This document shows, piece by piece, positions 21,700 to 37,100 of a DNA stretch of 64,000 bases. The DNA comes from Lamellibrachia luymesi (Eukaryota; Annelida; Polychaeta; Sabellida; Siboglinidae). The stretch lies in the NCBI GenBank assembly GCA_009193005.1, contig SDWI01000564.1, positions 1 through 64,000 of the forward strand, written 5' to 3'. Position 1 is the stretch's first letter. Every line of letters begins with the position of its first letter. Under the pieces are notes generated by a model. The model saw only the letters and a program-made list of their open reading frames with translations, ran no database searches and was not told the DNA's origin. A program made the translations under genes and the position numbers.

Positions 21700-24600
21700 C
21701 TGACAGTGTGATCACATGTTGAAATGTTTTTTCAGAAGAGACAAACCAGACAATGAGGAGTACAAGTGTTTTATAGTTTGGTTTAATAGCAGAATAAAGG
21801 CAAAGTGATGCTGCGATCTAGTGAAACATTCCTGCCACCTCTTCCCAATACATACATTTTTAGTGCGCGCATGATTTAACCAATCTTACATGCATCATTT
21901 ATCAATATCATGTCATAGTTTTCACGCCAATGCACTTACACACAAACCACCTTCACTGTTATTTAAAGTACCACACAATTCAAGTGAATGTACAATTTAC
22001 ATTGGTTAACCAATTTTCATAGGTTAAAATTCTTACAGTTGAAATGCCCCAATTCTCAAATTTTTTTTATATATAAATTAAAAGTGTTATACTTTGTTTT
22101 AATCTTTATTGCTGTAGTAATTTACCATCAGAAATTGTATAAAAACGGGAATTTGATACAGCAATCAATCATCCAGTGAAAAACATATTTCACCTTCAAG
22201 TATGCAGATTTGTTGGTCTTGTATTGCAGTAGAGGGCCCGTATGGATGTTGTAAAACTAGCATGTATTTTATTCATCGTCAAATCGTGTATTTTCATAAA
22301 TCTTAAGAGGTGAAAGATGAAAGAAAGTTTTGTGAGGATCTTTTAACCAACCGACATGTTTTAAATAAATAAATTCAGTGTTGCAGTGTTCCACTAGAGT
22401 TGTTCGGTTAACCAGCGAAAATCACTGTACATTCCTTTAAAGTACACAATTAACAGATGTAATGAACATGAGTCACAACATCTACCACACATAATAAACA
22501 CATTTCAATGTGCATTCAATGGTTTGTCTCTGCAAGAATACAAACCTACTTTTTGGTACCATACAGCATCTTTTAATGATCAGTATTGCCACAAACTGGG
22601 TAAGGTGAAATGTGGTGTGTATATTTCTAGTATTATATCTGTGTAAAACAATGAAATACCACAGAGATATTCAGGTAATATTTTAAGCAGAAGCGTAATG
22701 CATTGCCATTTAGCAAATTGATAGGGACGAGTTACCATACCATAGCAACCATAAATATATTAATCGGTACTTCTGAAACCGCCTCATGTTCTGAAATAAT
22801 GAGCATAAGCCTATCTCAAAACATCAGTAAAAGATGCTGCATTTTCACGAGCTCATCCGAAAGCAGTACCATTTTTAATACCCGTATTTGTCTATGTGCT
22901 ATCGCGGATGAATTCAACTAGATGAAGTTACCTTGTACCCCACCCCCCCCCAAGTGATTCAGCCTCAATATATTGTATTTTGAGATGACCCCCCAAGCTA
23001 AGCTTGACCTGACCAACCAGCAATTTTATTCCAAACCAGTAGTACTATTATGCACGCAATTAAAATTCCCTTCTCAATTGACCTTAGTTGATTTAGCCTA
23101 TCGAGAATCAGGTTTGTTGATGTTAAGATATGTAGTGTGTGAATTGTTTTAGTAGTGTGTGAATAGTTTAAGTAATACGTAGTGTGTGAATAGTTTAAGT
23201 AATATGCGTAGTCAGTTTACTAGGAGTGCGCACATTTGATAAAATCATCAAACAAATTGAATTTAATCGTTAAATCAAGTACCTTGTGAAAGTATGAATA
23301 GGCTTATGTTTTAATATAGAGCCAGAAAATTTTTTACCAGATCTGATAAAATAATTTAAAGGTTTGTCTGAAATAAAAATTTAATTGAGGAGGAAGCTTT
23401 AATTAAACAGCAGTGAAGAACACTGAACCGGCTTGCTTTATCTAACCAGACTCCTACAATTATCCATATAATCTTATTGCACCACACTAAATGTTTGCGC
23501 CCGTCCAGCAATTACCTAACATCACAGTAATGTATTTGCTCCGTTTAGCATCTACAAACTGTTTTATACTTAGGGTCCGTTCACAACTGTTGACATTTAT
23601 CTATTTGTGCATAGCATACTAAAGAGAGGGTGAAGAACTTACTAATTTTTTTAAATGTCAGTTGCAAGCAAAACATGACCAGTTGCGTCATGCAGCGCCG
23701 CGCAAGGAACTCTTACGGAACTACTATCACTTTAAATCGCGTAGCTGGTGCGGCACAGTAACACAGTAATACAGTCTGACATCTCGGAAATTCACAAATT
23801 CGTGGAAAATAATTATCACAATGACACCATAGAGTTGTTAGAAAAACATAAAGCTTTAACATAATTATTGGAGATACATTTTTGTAAACATATTCTGATG
23901 GTTATTATTGTATTTCCTATACACATGTACACCGTGTTATAACATTGTTATATTGATATATTTTTTAATCTATAAAATTATCAACATAAAAAGTACTAAT
24001 TTGGGGAAGGGTGTATGAGAATTAGTACACTTTGTACGAATAGATAGATGTTGACAATAGTGAACAGCCCCTTACTGGACGATTGTTTTCCTGAGCAACT
24101 TGCAGTCGTACCACACAGCAAACTTGGTAAGTTACGATAATGTTAGAAATGTCAAGAAGGACGGGCAGCCTGACACGGCAACTGGCAACAAGAATAAAAG
24201 GCACGTAAAGAAAAGTACTCAACTACATTAAAAAACTAATCACGTATAAATATAGTTAATTACTATTAGTAATAATAAATACATGCATATACATACACAC
24301 AGGTGTTTATATATAAACATATACATACACATACCTATGTGTATATATACACCCACACATAGTCAAACTTGTCTTAAGCAAACGCTCAATGGATGGTGAA
24401 AAGGTTTCTTCAATACAGGTGCTCTCTTAAACAGGTTTGACTGTATGGATCAGCTCCATAGGCATATAATTTAGTTTGTGGTACATTTAACTGCCTGGCA
24501 AGTGGCAACAACCGACACAGGGACACAGAACATGTTTGGAAGCAATTGTTGGTTGTAGTGAAATAATTTATATCACACAGTAACACAATTTGTACATTTC

Positions 24601-26087
24601 AAAACATACTGTATCTTTGAAGACAACTAAAACTGTAAAAGCTTTATTATTAGTGTTTATATACAATGTGCGCACACTAGATGATGCTGCTAAAATAGAA
24701 CATGTCACAAGACTTTAAAAGTGGCAACAAGAACAGTTCACTTTGGGAATAAAACCTTATTTACCAGTCTAATCAGACTCGTGAATTTCGAAAAAAAAAC
24801 AAAGCAATAACTTTACCTATGCTAAGTACAATTTAAGTACCAAAGTAGCCTTTCATTTACACGAAACATTAATTTTGTAATTGGAACAACCTGATGACAT
24901 TGATAACACTTATCCTGCAATCTCTACAGACACAATGACAATCCAATATGAAAATGACCACAGTGCATGATTATTTACAGACATAATGATGAACCAAAAC
25001 CAGCCAACCTCTATCTACAAGCTCAAAACTAAGATGTTTGCATCTGCCATTTTTCAAACTTCTCATCTTCACAAACACTTACCACCTACAGGACTATATA
25101 ATATACAGGGTAATGTACAATTTAAAAAGAAATACTTGTTTCATTTCGAAGTTCATGCATAATATTTTTAATAAATATACACATCAAGGTGTAATTTTGA
25201 TACTGAAAGTTTTCCATGTTTTAATGACACACCAAAGCAAATATCCTTCATAGTCACAGACAGTATCCTTCAAACTTCTTATTTTGTATTAGTATTCATA
25301 TTATGAAAACGTCTAATTTTATACTAAGCACATTTCAATATTGCAAAAAGACGAATAACACATCTTTAAGCTTCCACAGATTATACGTTAAAGATTACTT
25401 TCATAAGAACCATCATCCAACAAGTGGTATCTATTTTGTATACCATTTGGAGTGCTGCTTTGTATTGTTATTCATCTTTGCTGCAATGATGTGCTAACAC
25501 CATTAACATGTTGATGTTAAAACGGCCAAGACTTTCCATAATTCTGGTATCATATATACCATTTGTATAACCACATAACCACTTTTTCAATATGATTGTA
25601 GGGTTTTTTAACTGTTAGTTTTGTGCTTTTGTTAAGAAGTAAAATGCTACAGTGTTTCTGTAGACTTCTGACAGGTATACCTGTATATAAGATGATAATT
25701 GTTGAATGGAAGCCCAAAGTCATGTAACCACGCAGGCATTGCTGAGAGAAACGGCAAATGCAAACTGTATAACACCAACCTCAAGAGTTCGTAGGAATGA
25801 ATCATAAGGACACCAGGCAATGTCGAGCCCCAAAACAAAGATCATAAGCCACTTTCTTGAAGCCAAAACAATTAACTAAACACCTTGTAAAATGCCTAAG
25901 GAAATAATGAAGATCACATAACTCAGGAAGTAATACAAATGTAGAACTATGGCCTGTTAGTTCTACCTCGTTGGAACCACTGAGCCAATTCTGACAGCCG
26001 GTTGACAAGGCCATCTGACGTCCAGCTGATCTGGCCTGTTCATGAATGGCAGACAAGCCAACTGCCAACAAGGCTGGATGCAGCTGG
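21700..26087. other. Convergent intergenic region / PLEKHF 3' side
   Basis: No conserved coding exon was seen here. PLEKHF probably terminates in this interval. A minus-strand AATAAA at 24648-24643 is one candidate poly(A) signal, giving a 3' UTR of about 1.4 kb. CATA/TA-rich simple sequence lies at 24280-24360. The remaining short ORFs lack domains. Confidence 0.4.
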
Positions 26088-29000
26088 CTAGTTTTTGGTG
26101 GCTGAACCACCATAGAAAGTTGGCTGAAAACAAGATGACAAAAGTGCGATAAACAGAAGAAATGTTATGAAGATGGTCAATCAAAAGTACAATATAAACT
26201 AACTGCTAAATATTACTCGCACTTCATGGAATGTTTCATACATGAAAGCAGTCTCAAAACAACAACAAAACAGCAGACACATCAATGTAAGAATAGGTCA
26301 TTGAAATGATGCACAGATGCACTTCTTATATAATATAATATTTGTTTATAGACCATGTATTGCTTCATATAATATGTAATAAAACATTGCTACAAGTCTT
26401 GTACTAAAATGCCCAAAGTACAGATAATATGTACTAAAATGGTCCAAGATGTAGTAAAAATATTCTAACCAGACAAGATAGCAGAACATTTTTCTAATAA
26501 ATTTTACCAACTAAATTAGATGCAATTACAAGATAAAATTATTAACTGAGGGGATGTGCATACACACACACACATGCATGCACGTACAGCCACTCCAGTC
26601 TAAGAACTGACCTGATTGGATGATGAGAGGCCATCAGCCTCATTCTCATCATCAGATGAATCATCGCCAGACGAATCAAGGTTGCCATTATTTGCTGTAT
26701 CTTTTCCACCTGTTATAAACAGAATGCTTGGGTTACAATTTACATTTGTCATCTTACTAGACTTTCAAAGCTTTCTTTCCATAACCGACACAACATTGGG
26801 CTAATAATGCAAACCGTTTAGTTATCTTCTTCAATTTAGCTATTTTCTTACACTCTTGGTAAACTGCAACATGCGTTAGCACAGTCCTTAAAGGTACCAA
26901 GTCTGATGGTTGAATGAATGATTGAATGAATGAATCTTTATTTCAACAACAGACAAACAATAGAAGCAGCAATGTCATTACAACATTACATAACTATAAA
27001 TTTGTTTAGAAAAGGGCAAGAAGAAGTGTAATACTTATATTATTTGCCCTATGGTTTGTCCACTAAATTTTTTTCATTCAATGTAAGAAATGATTTACCA
27101 GCAACTTCGCCGCCACCGCCAGCTTGCTCAGAGAGTTTGTGGTAACAGTTGAGACAGACGCGTAGAGGTTTTGAGGCCTGTTCTGCAAGAAGCCAGCGTT
27201 GACTGGAACAGGGACCGCAGACAACAGCTCCACACTTCCTGCAGTGATGCTGAAAACAAGACGCAGATGGCAATTGTGGGAATCTATTCAGTTACACTAT
27301 CCAAAGTCTCAAAATGTATTAATAATTTTATGTACATTGATAATGGAGGAAAGTAGTTAATATAAGTAATGCATTTCTTCTCCTTTTTCATTTGAAAATG
27401 TCTCAAATTATCTTTAAAATGTCTTTGTTGTATGCACATTTGCATTTGGAAATAAGGAATTTAATTTAATCTGGTAAAGGTTGAAACATGATGTGTAAAT
27501 GATAGTGCTGTGATTCTGAGTTTTAAGTTCAGTGGAAAAGTTTACAGAACTACAGTATGTATCATGTCAATTTAAGACCACATCAAGTGTATTCGCACAA
27601 GGGAAATAAGGACACATCTGGTGTAATATCGGTACAGTATTGCTGTCAGGTTGGTGTCAAATGACATGTTTTGTCACCAAATAAAATTTGTTAGCTGGAG
27701 TGGTCAAAAAATGCAACAAACTCTTCCAGTTTTACTTATGCAAAAGAGCAACTAAAATGATTCCAGAATTGAGAGACCTTAGTTACGAAAGCTGCTTATT
27801 AGAATGTGGTTTGACAACACTAGAGACCAGGAGACTAAGAGGAGACCAAATAGAAGTATTTAAAATAGTGAATGGTTATGGGGATATTGATAGGAATATG
27901 TTCTTCAAACTTAAAGAAGGCAGTAGAACCAGAGGACACAAAGCAACATTAGTTAAGGAGCAGTGTAGGTTGGACATGAGAAAGTACTCTTTCTCACAGA
28001 GGGTGATAAATGAATGGAACAAACTGCCAAATGATTGTGTTAATGCTAGTAGTGTGAATATGTTTAAAAATAGAATTGACAGATATTTGGTAAGGGCGGG
28101 CTAAACATAGATGATAAAATTGTTGGACTCTCGATAAGCCAATCGCTTCCTTGTCCACTTTGTTGTTTGGGGTGGCAATCTTGTTAAAAAAAAGACTTAG
28201 GAGTAACATGTTTCAGAGCAATGTGGTATTGCTGCTTCGAAAGGAAATAAAATTCCAGGGCTAATTAGGAGAACTATAATGTATAAGGAGAAACAGCTAA
28301 TTGTACCCCTGTACAAAGCAATACTTAGACCACATTTGGAATATTGTATTCAAGCATGGAGACCATATCGTAAAAAGAACATAGACAAGCTAGAAAGGAT
28401 ACAACGAAGAGCAACTAAAATGATTCCAGAATTGAGAGACCTTAGTTACGAAAGTCGCTTATTACAATGTGGTTTGACAACACTAGAGACCAGGAGACTA
28501 AGAGGAGACCAAATAGAAGTGTTTAAAATAGTGAACGGTTATGAGGATGTTGACAGGAATATCTTCTTCAAACTTAAAGAAGGCAGTAGAACCAGAGGAC
28601 ATAAAGCAGTATTAGTTAAGGAGCAGTGTAGGTTGGACATGAGAAAGTACTCATTCTCACAGAGGGTGATAAATGAATGGAACAAACTGTCAAATGATTG
28701 TGTTAATGCTAGTAGTGTGAATAGGTTTTTAAATAAAATTGACAGATATCTGATCAGGGCGGGCTATACATAGATGAAACAGATAAAATTGTTGGACTCT
28801 CGATTAACACAATCATTTGTAGATGTGATGCATATAAAAAATTATTACTTCTTCAGCAAAGACCACAATCACTGTTCACTTTCTGCATAGGCATTCTGTT
28901 CCTTGAACATACAATAAATTATTTAACACAAAAAGGATCATTCCGACATTCTTTGCAACTACTGTTAACTCAATAAGCGACTGTCACCAGCAGACGTCAT

Positions 29001-31082
29001 CTGTGGTGAACATAAATGGCACCAGGTGGCAGCACTCACCTTCCTGTTGAGGACGGTGAACTCTGTCTTCCGACAGTTCATGCAAACGTGGGCATCTGAG
29101 TCCGGCACCCAGACAGGTGAGTCCTCTGCATCAGATCGCTGCTTGCCGTCTGAAACATCATCAGATTTTCTGTCATCAGGTGGCGCTTTGAAGGGTCAGT
29201 ATAAGGTCAGGGTCTCGGCATCACAGTCTCACAAATGTCCTGATTTATCTGCTACTGTTGGTCCAGTATGTGATAATCTGAATTGGGCAGGAATATATGA
29301 ATAACATAGGAAGATGGTAACAAAATAAAGGAATATTTCATGATGTGGCACCATTTACTAACTACAGTTAACATAAAATTAGCAACTGCCGACTTTCCAC
29401 ATTGTCTAGCATGACTCACACAATACACAATCAGATCCCCATCCATCGGTGGTCATCGACACGTAGATTTCGACACCAAAAATTATTTTCCAGTGAAGAA
29501 TCACAAGAAACCACCAAATCTACAGAATTATTAGGAAAATATAGGAATTTGTTTTAAATATAAGAAAATATAGGAATTATAATCAAAATATAGGAAAATA
29601 TAGGAATGACGGGCACCCTGAACAAGAGACGAGAAACGTACATTTTGAGAGCAAGTCCTGCACACACTTGTTGATATGTGCCATCCATTCCGACTTCTCT
29701 GTTGCCGTCGCAGCATACACAGAGAACGATTTGCTTGGGCTGATAATCTGCCACCCATTCCGAGAATCTAGAAATCACCACATTTTGTTAATCTCCTGTA
29801 TTTGCTCAAACAACTGACATCGAACATACATATTTTGTTTATACTTTCACAACACTGATGATAAACATTGAACTCCTACGAGTTTCTGTAATTATGAATG
29901 GGGGGTCACCTGCAAAATCCACCACAAAATATTTAACTTAATAAAAAGCTCAACCATTTATTTGCTATTCTGACATTAGTAATTATATATACATTGAAAA
30001 CATTATACTTTTATCCTGCTACAGCTGCCATTCTTACATCACTTTAATGCAGTCTTTCCACTAAGATGGGAAGACTGCATTAAGATGGGGAAACTCCCAG
30101 TGAAATGGGAAGGCTGCATTAAGAGGGAGCTCTAGGAGGATAAAAGTCTAACGTGAGGATGTAAGAAAGATGGAAGAGGATAAAAAGCACAGGGAAAAGG
30201 TTGCTGACAGGGAGCAGTGGAACATTACAACCAAAGCAGTGCAGCAGTGCAGCAGTGCAAGAACTGCGAGGACGAACATTGTTAGGTTTAACAATTTGAA
30301 GTCATAAATCCGCTTAGCAGTGCCGCAAACTAAAGGGTCGGGTAAACTTAATACTTGACGTACAAATTACAATTCAAAGTTGTCAATAATTTTGTGGATT
30401 TGTGTACAATACAGAGCTATGGAGAAACAACTGTGAACAAAGTGTCGTATGGTACACTTACAACCTTCGTCTTGTATCGACTGTAACTTGACGCTCTCCA
30501 GAGGAATTATATGCTGCTTGTTATACTGCACAATAAAAACATGCATTAACTAACATGCATCAACTAATTACGGTATAGTTGTTAGAAAAGATATGTACTA
30601 CCAATATGGGGTTTATGGGAAGCGTGCCAATTGGAATATGGTTAATAGCTGTAGAATAACAGTTATAAAACAGTACAATCAGTCCCATAAAATAAAGCTA
30701 AACACTGCAGTAGCAGCATTAACAAAATCATTATCACCACAGTTACTGCTAGAGACAAATATGATAATTTGTCCTAGTTTTAATCAAAACTAAAACATCA
30801 GTGTTACATGTCATCTATAAATCTTGTCACAAAGTTGAATCTGTGTTTGTACGACTGTGATGACACATACCTTCTTTTTATTTATCACAATGTTGCCATA
30901 GACAAGAATGTCATTAAAGAGGAAGAACTGCCGGGGTTTTGGCTTCTTCCGACACATCTTTGTGAGTACACCCTCCCCGACCAGAACCCGGTCAGGCATT
31001 GCCAGTGGCTGCAACAGTGGCAGTGGTAGACATAACTAGCAACACTGTCGACATAACTGCTATCCACACGTGTAATAGAGTC

Positions 31083-31124
<42 letters not shown>

Positions 31125-34100
31125 CACATTGTACATATGGATAGGTTCAATTACATCTGTAGTATTGACCGGCTGTAATAGACTGCAGTATTAGTTGCAA
31201 TGGTAATCGTAATTAAATTTTAACAAGACAATCATGTAATTTTAAAACGTATATATTGATGGAAATTTATAAATACATAAATTATTATTTACATATGGCT
31301 GCATCATAGCTCAAGTCATGATGGTTATACAAGTCATCAGAGTTGGAGTTAAGAATATGTTTGTTAACAAATTGAGTTCAAACCTATGATGTATCCTAAC
31401 AAACAAGCAATAGTGCAGCCTGCGAGACAGGGACAGACGCAATCATTTTCAGATTTAAATATATTATGGCATGATGCTTCGCTGTCCTCACCTGCCCTGA
31501 ACTGCCGAAGCATTGCTCCACCTGCATGATACGCCGGCCATTGATCTCACTATTCACTGAAAGCACAAAGCATTCTCTAAAAAGTAAACATACTCGTGCT
31601 TGCAATATAAAATACCAATCCAAAAAATTGGATAGGGAAGACCCCATGCATCCACACCACATCCCAAAACTTGGAGGCACGCAGTGAATGCCTGAACGGA
31701 AAGCTGATCATTGCTAGCAAAATTTCAACATGGAAATAATTCTCTAAAAATGTTTCCATTTTTTTGGGGGGATGAACCAAGTGGACCACATGACTCACCC
31801 ACCCACTTCCATTTTTTTATTTGATTTTTTATTGACAAAGCCCCTAAAGCAGATGTTAAAATGTTTTATTTTGTGTATGGCACTGTCAGATTACATTATG
31901 TACATTACATTATTATTACAGATGTACATTATACAATATTATACACAGGGATAACCCATACATGGCATTCTCGCAATGAGGTGATTATGTCTATTTTTCG
32001 ACTATGTGATGTGCGGCAGCAGGGGCTCATCCAGGATCAAATTTTCTCAGAACGTAACAAAATGCACGTAACATTACAGCATTAACTGCCGCAGCGGCAG
32101 TTAATGCTGTAATGTTTTAGTATTGGACTTATACTAACATAGCTGAATCATTGTCTAGCAGTGACGCAACTTTAGTTGCTGCTATTTTTTACTGGCAGGT
32201 TCTCATTACGCATGCACACATGAAGTGCCTGACCAATAGCAATTTTACACTATGTCTGGATCTGTAGCAACAGTCTATAATATACGAGATGATATAGCAT
32301 ATAATTATAAACTGCATGAGATTGTGTCTAGTTATTTACCAGCTAATAACAATGAACCAAAAAATGGCCCCAGAATTAGGGCATTTTTTACTGTAATAAC
32401 AACAGTTAATATTCGATACAAGTAATTTTTTTTTGCGATTGGGAAAATTGGTGACAATGTTTTGACAATAGTAACCATTGCCATAAGTGAATTGTTTTTG
32501 TTGTTGCAATTTTCACCATATTTCAATAACCTGTGGGTACTACGCATCTCCATCAAATGAATGTAATGTATTAGTTCTAATTTTATATATTACATTCATA
32601 ATGTAGGATGTCAGGCTTGGCGCCAGTTTGTATTTGAAGACACGGAGCAGTGTTGAGTCAAAACAATCAGTCACAAATCACCCGAGGCACAGCAGCTGCA
32701 AAGCACACTTATGTTATGAATATTTCAAGTTGCAAAGTAATGAATATTCCCAAAACACATGCTGCAATGTAAATTTATTCCATAAAGAACGATTTGCTCC
32801 CCTTGACCTAGAATAATAACACAAAAATGCGTTACGCGTGCACTGCGGTGCCGCTGCCCTGGTCGTTGGTGAACACTGTCATTGTATTTGTGCCATTCTC
32901 AAATTACTTCAAGTGTTAAAGTGTTAAAAGTTCATTTTCAAAGCCAAATATCAAATTAATCAGAATGTCTTGACACATTGCATTGTCAATCGGATTGTCC
33001 ACCTCCTTTGTGTCAACAGCATGAAGTAAATTGGTGCAATACCCTTCAAAAACGTTCAAACTCGCATTCGTCAATTCATCAAATCGGTGAACCCCTATTA
33101 TTGTTATCCATACGTTTTCGACAAATTGGTGAAGCAGTCCAATTTTCCGTTCGCAAATTCATTTCGCCATTGGCAAAAGGCAATCAGTTAGCATGTGCCA
33201 GTAATGTGGTAGATAATAGAAACTTTCTAACAGTGGTGTACCCTCGTGGCAAGGACAAATTTGTTCTTATGTAAGTTGGAGTAAAATCCCACTCTGCCCA
33301 TATAAAATTTATACATAATAAATATTTACCAAGAAAATTTTACTTATTAATGAAAAATTTATCCAAGACATTGATTTTTAATCTTTTGTGCTATATGAAA
33401 AAACAAATTGTACAATATGATATTCTGCACCACACATACAAGGTGAACCTTAAAAAACACATGTATACAAAACTTCATCCCTAAGACCATAATATACGCT
33501 ACATAATGGAAATTATATTGGCATTCCATGTAAAATTAACCAATGTTCAAAAAGCTAATATCTCAGAATTTGCTGAAATTTTAACCAATGAATAAGTAGC
33601 TATACCTGAGCACTCCTGTGAAAAACTAAGGATTTGCATGCAAATTTGTGATATTTTTGGCCAATTTGGGAGAAATCGTCATTGGGCAGAACAGTGACTT
33701 TTACTGTAAGTTTCAGCTGCAATATAAATCAAATGAGACAGAACACCATACTGAAATTTTAATATGTTGTATACCTAATAAAGTATGCATAGCTAATAAA
33801 TGGTGGTCATAGGACTTGTCCCACATTCTCATTTTGGGTGCTGTAATTCATAAAATATAGAAAAAGTTAAAATTTAAGGCTGAATTATTCTGAAAGTACA
33901 GCAACTAGAAGCCTACTGAACTAATAGGTATATGCTTGACAATAGATGGACATTGTACTGTAACACAACAATGAAATACAGACTACTGAAATCCTTCTCG
34001 GAAATAAAAAAAATTCTTTTCCATTTTCGTGCACCCGGTATACGTGTACCCACTGTCCTTTGTTTCTTGAATTTTGCATATATATAATTTGCACCAATAT

Positions 34101-37100
34101 GTCTAGTTATTCAACAAATTTCAGATATGTAACAGTCTTCAGTGTTATGTGACATCTTAAACTTAGTAATGTCGCAAAATCACATTCCTTAATTTAGCAT
34201 ATCACATCACATTTCCCAGTTACAACACGCAAGTTGCAAAAAGTCAAGTCGAAAATAACGAACGTAATAAATTCCACGGGCCCCACTTTCCAACTGTTTT
34301 TGGCTATGGGCTGAAACATCTGACACACCTGAGAGGCTACTACTACTGTACTAACCCTCTATAACTACTCAGATACTAGGCAGAATCGTCCGCCCCACTC
34401 TTGAGCTTTGGGGCGAATGTCGAGGTAGTGAGAATCATATCCAAATGGTTACGGAACTAATAACTTAAGTTTTAAAACCGATATGCACTAACCGTTTCAC
34501 ATGTGTATTCCATGACATACAACCGACACTTGGACGTCAAGAAACAGAAGAAATGTGCTCCAAATAATTATTTATCAGTACATTTATCGGTCACATAGAA
34601 AATATTTCATAAATAGCCTCCATACTGTGCAAGTGATGTTGCCTTTGAGTCACATGGTCTAACACGATTTCGTGTAGAATGAGGCCAGAGTGGGCCAGCA
34701 GCATAGACATAAATAAAACAGCTGTTATTAAGTTAGTAGTTTATAGGGGGTTGATTAATAATGATGTAACTCTTATGGCCAGCAGACGGCAATTCTTGGC
34801 ATGACCTTAATATTGATCCACGAAAATCCTGTTTGGTAATCTCGCTCACACTACATCCGGTTATACAAATTTTTTTACAAGCACATGCGTTCTGACAAAA
34901 AGGTAATAATTTCACACTTTTACATGGTTATTGTCAGGTAACTTTAGTGATATACATATAAGAATGCATACAGACATGAAATACGTGTTTATTGCTCTGT
35001 TTATGGCGTTTTTGTAAGGTTTCACGTTTCGTGAAAATGCGTATGTTTTTGACGAGCGGGTCCTTCGCCTATACAACAGCAACAGCCAGACATAAACAAT
35101 TGTATGGCGATTTGCCTACTCAGATACAATGACACCTGCACACAGCATTGATGCATAAGAAAAAGAACCTGCGAAACGTAACGGGACCAAAGATGTTTGT
35201 CACCAATGACCTCACCAAGACGAAAGCTAGGATGTTATATGAACTCAGGCAGGCATCTGACATTGAGAGAGCTTACTCCATCGATTGCAACTATTCTGTA
35301 TCAAGAAAATGCACAACAGTGAGGAGAAAAGATTCAAAATCGAATCACCTGATGACCTTTTCTCACTCGGCTGGTCTGAGGAGAGTGAGAGAGTTTTACC
35401 TGAACTAAAATGAACTTTCAAAGTAAATTTTTTTCCCCATGAACTCGTGACTTTACATCATGCCTATACAATATCCTTGCAGCATATGCAATAGAAACAT
35501 CCGAATGAATGATATATTCTGTGAACACTGTAACCATTGGATTCATCGTCAGTGTGCTAATCTGACCAGTGAACAATTTAACAAGTATTCCTCTACTGAA
35601 GAAGACTGGTTCTGTGAAACATGCTTAAATAAGTTATTCCCTTTCGGTGATCTCACTGATGAAGAATTATGTTTTAATATGTCAGGTGTAGATGATAACT
35701 TGATTGAACTTTATGAACAATGTGCCCAGTTAAATTATGTTCCTTTTAATTACTCTGATAAAAATGATTACACTATAAATGGGAGTATAGATCCAGACAA
35801 TAATTTACATAACCGAGTAAATGTAGATAGCCTGTATTATACTGATGATGAATTCAACACTAAAGTTGTACCGAAAAGTGAAGGATTATCCAACTTTTCA
35901 ATAATACATTTTAACACCAGAAGTATGGCTGCCAATTTTAATAAACTAAAGGCATGTATCACTCAATTAGATTACAAATTTGATGTCATTGCAATAATAG
36001 AAACTTGGATGAATGACAATGAAAGTGAGGAATTCCAGTTAGAAATTATAATGCCTGTTATATTTCTAGACACCACAGAACTGGTGGTGGGGTTGCTCTA
36101 TATATAAATAAGGCCTTAAAACATAAGCCATTACCAAATTTTTCAAAATGTATAGACAGTTGTGCTGAAGTTACTTGTGCTGAAATCATCACTAGTAACG
36201 GTAAAAACATCATTGTTGCACCAATTTATCGTGCACCAAATACTGACTTAACTTTATTAAATGAACATATAGAATATATGTTTCACAACTGTAATGATAA
36301 AACCATGTACTTGTGTGGAGACTTCAATGTAGATCTACTACAATGTGAGAATCGTGCAGTGACAAGTAACTTTATTGACCAGATTTATAGCTATGGATTG
36401 CATCCTTTAATAACTAGACCTACAAGGATAACAAAGCAAAGTGCAACACTTATAGATAATATATTTACCACAGAGCTTGAAAAGTATACAGTCAGTGGCT
36501 TAATCATAAATGATCTAAGTGATCACTTGCCGGTCTTCCAAATTTGCGATTATGTGGACAATATTCATCAACAGGAAAACCAATGTTTCGAAACAAGACC
36601 AATTAATGAAGAAAAATTACAATCATTTATTAGTATTCTAGTAAATATGAAATGGGAGGTTATTTTGAACAATGAAGATGTTAATTTCACCTATACTAAG
36701 TTAATTGAAATATTCACAAATACTTATGAATCTAGTTTTTCTGCTAGAAAGCTTTCTCGAAAAACCAAAAGGCAACATAAACCCTGGATGACTCCAGGAT
36801 TAAAAAATGCATGTAAGAAAAAGCATGTACTCCACAAGCGTTTCTTAAAGGCACGAAACGACGCTGCTGAAGTTAGATATAAAAAATATAAGAATAAACT
36901 TACATCCATTTTGAGATATTGCGAAAAAAAGTATTACTCCAACTTGTTAGAAGAAAGTAAGAACAACACAAAGGAGACTTGGAAAATCATTAAAAGTTTA
37001 TTGAATAAAAACTCAAAAAGTCATATTATCTGAATTTAAGAATAATGGGTCAACTATTTCAGGGAACAAGAAAATTGCTGAGTATTTCAATCAATTCTTT

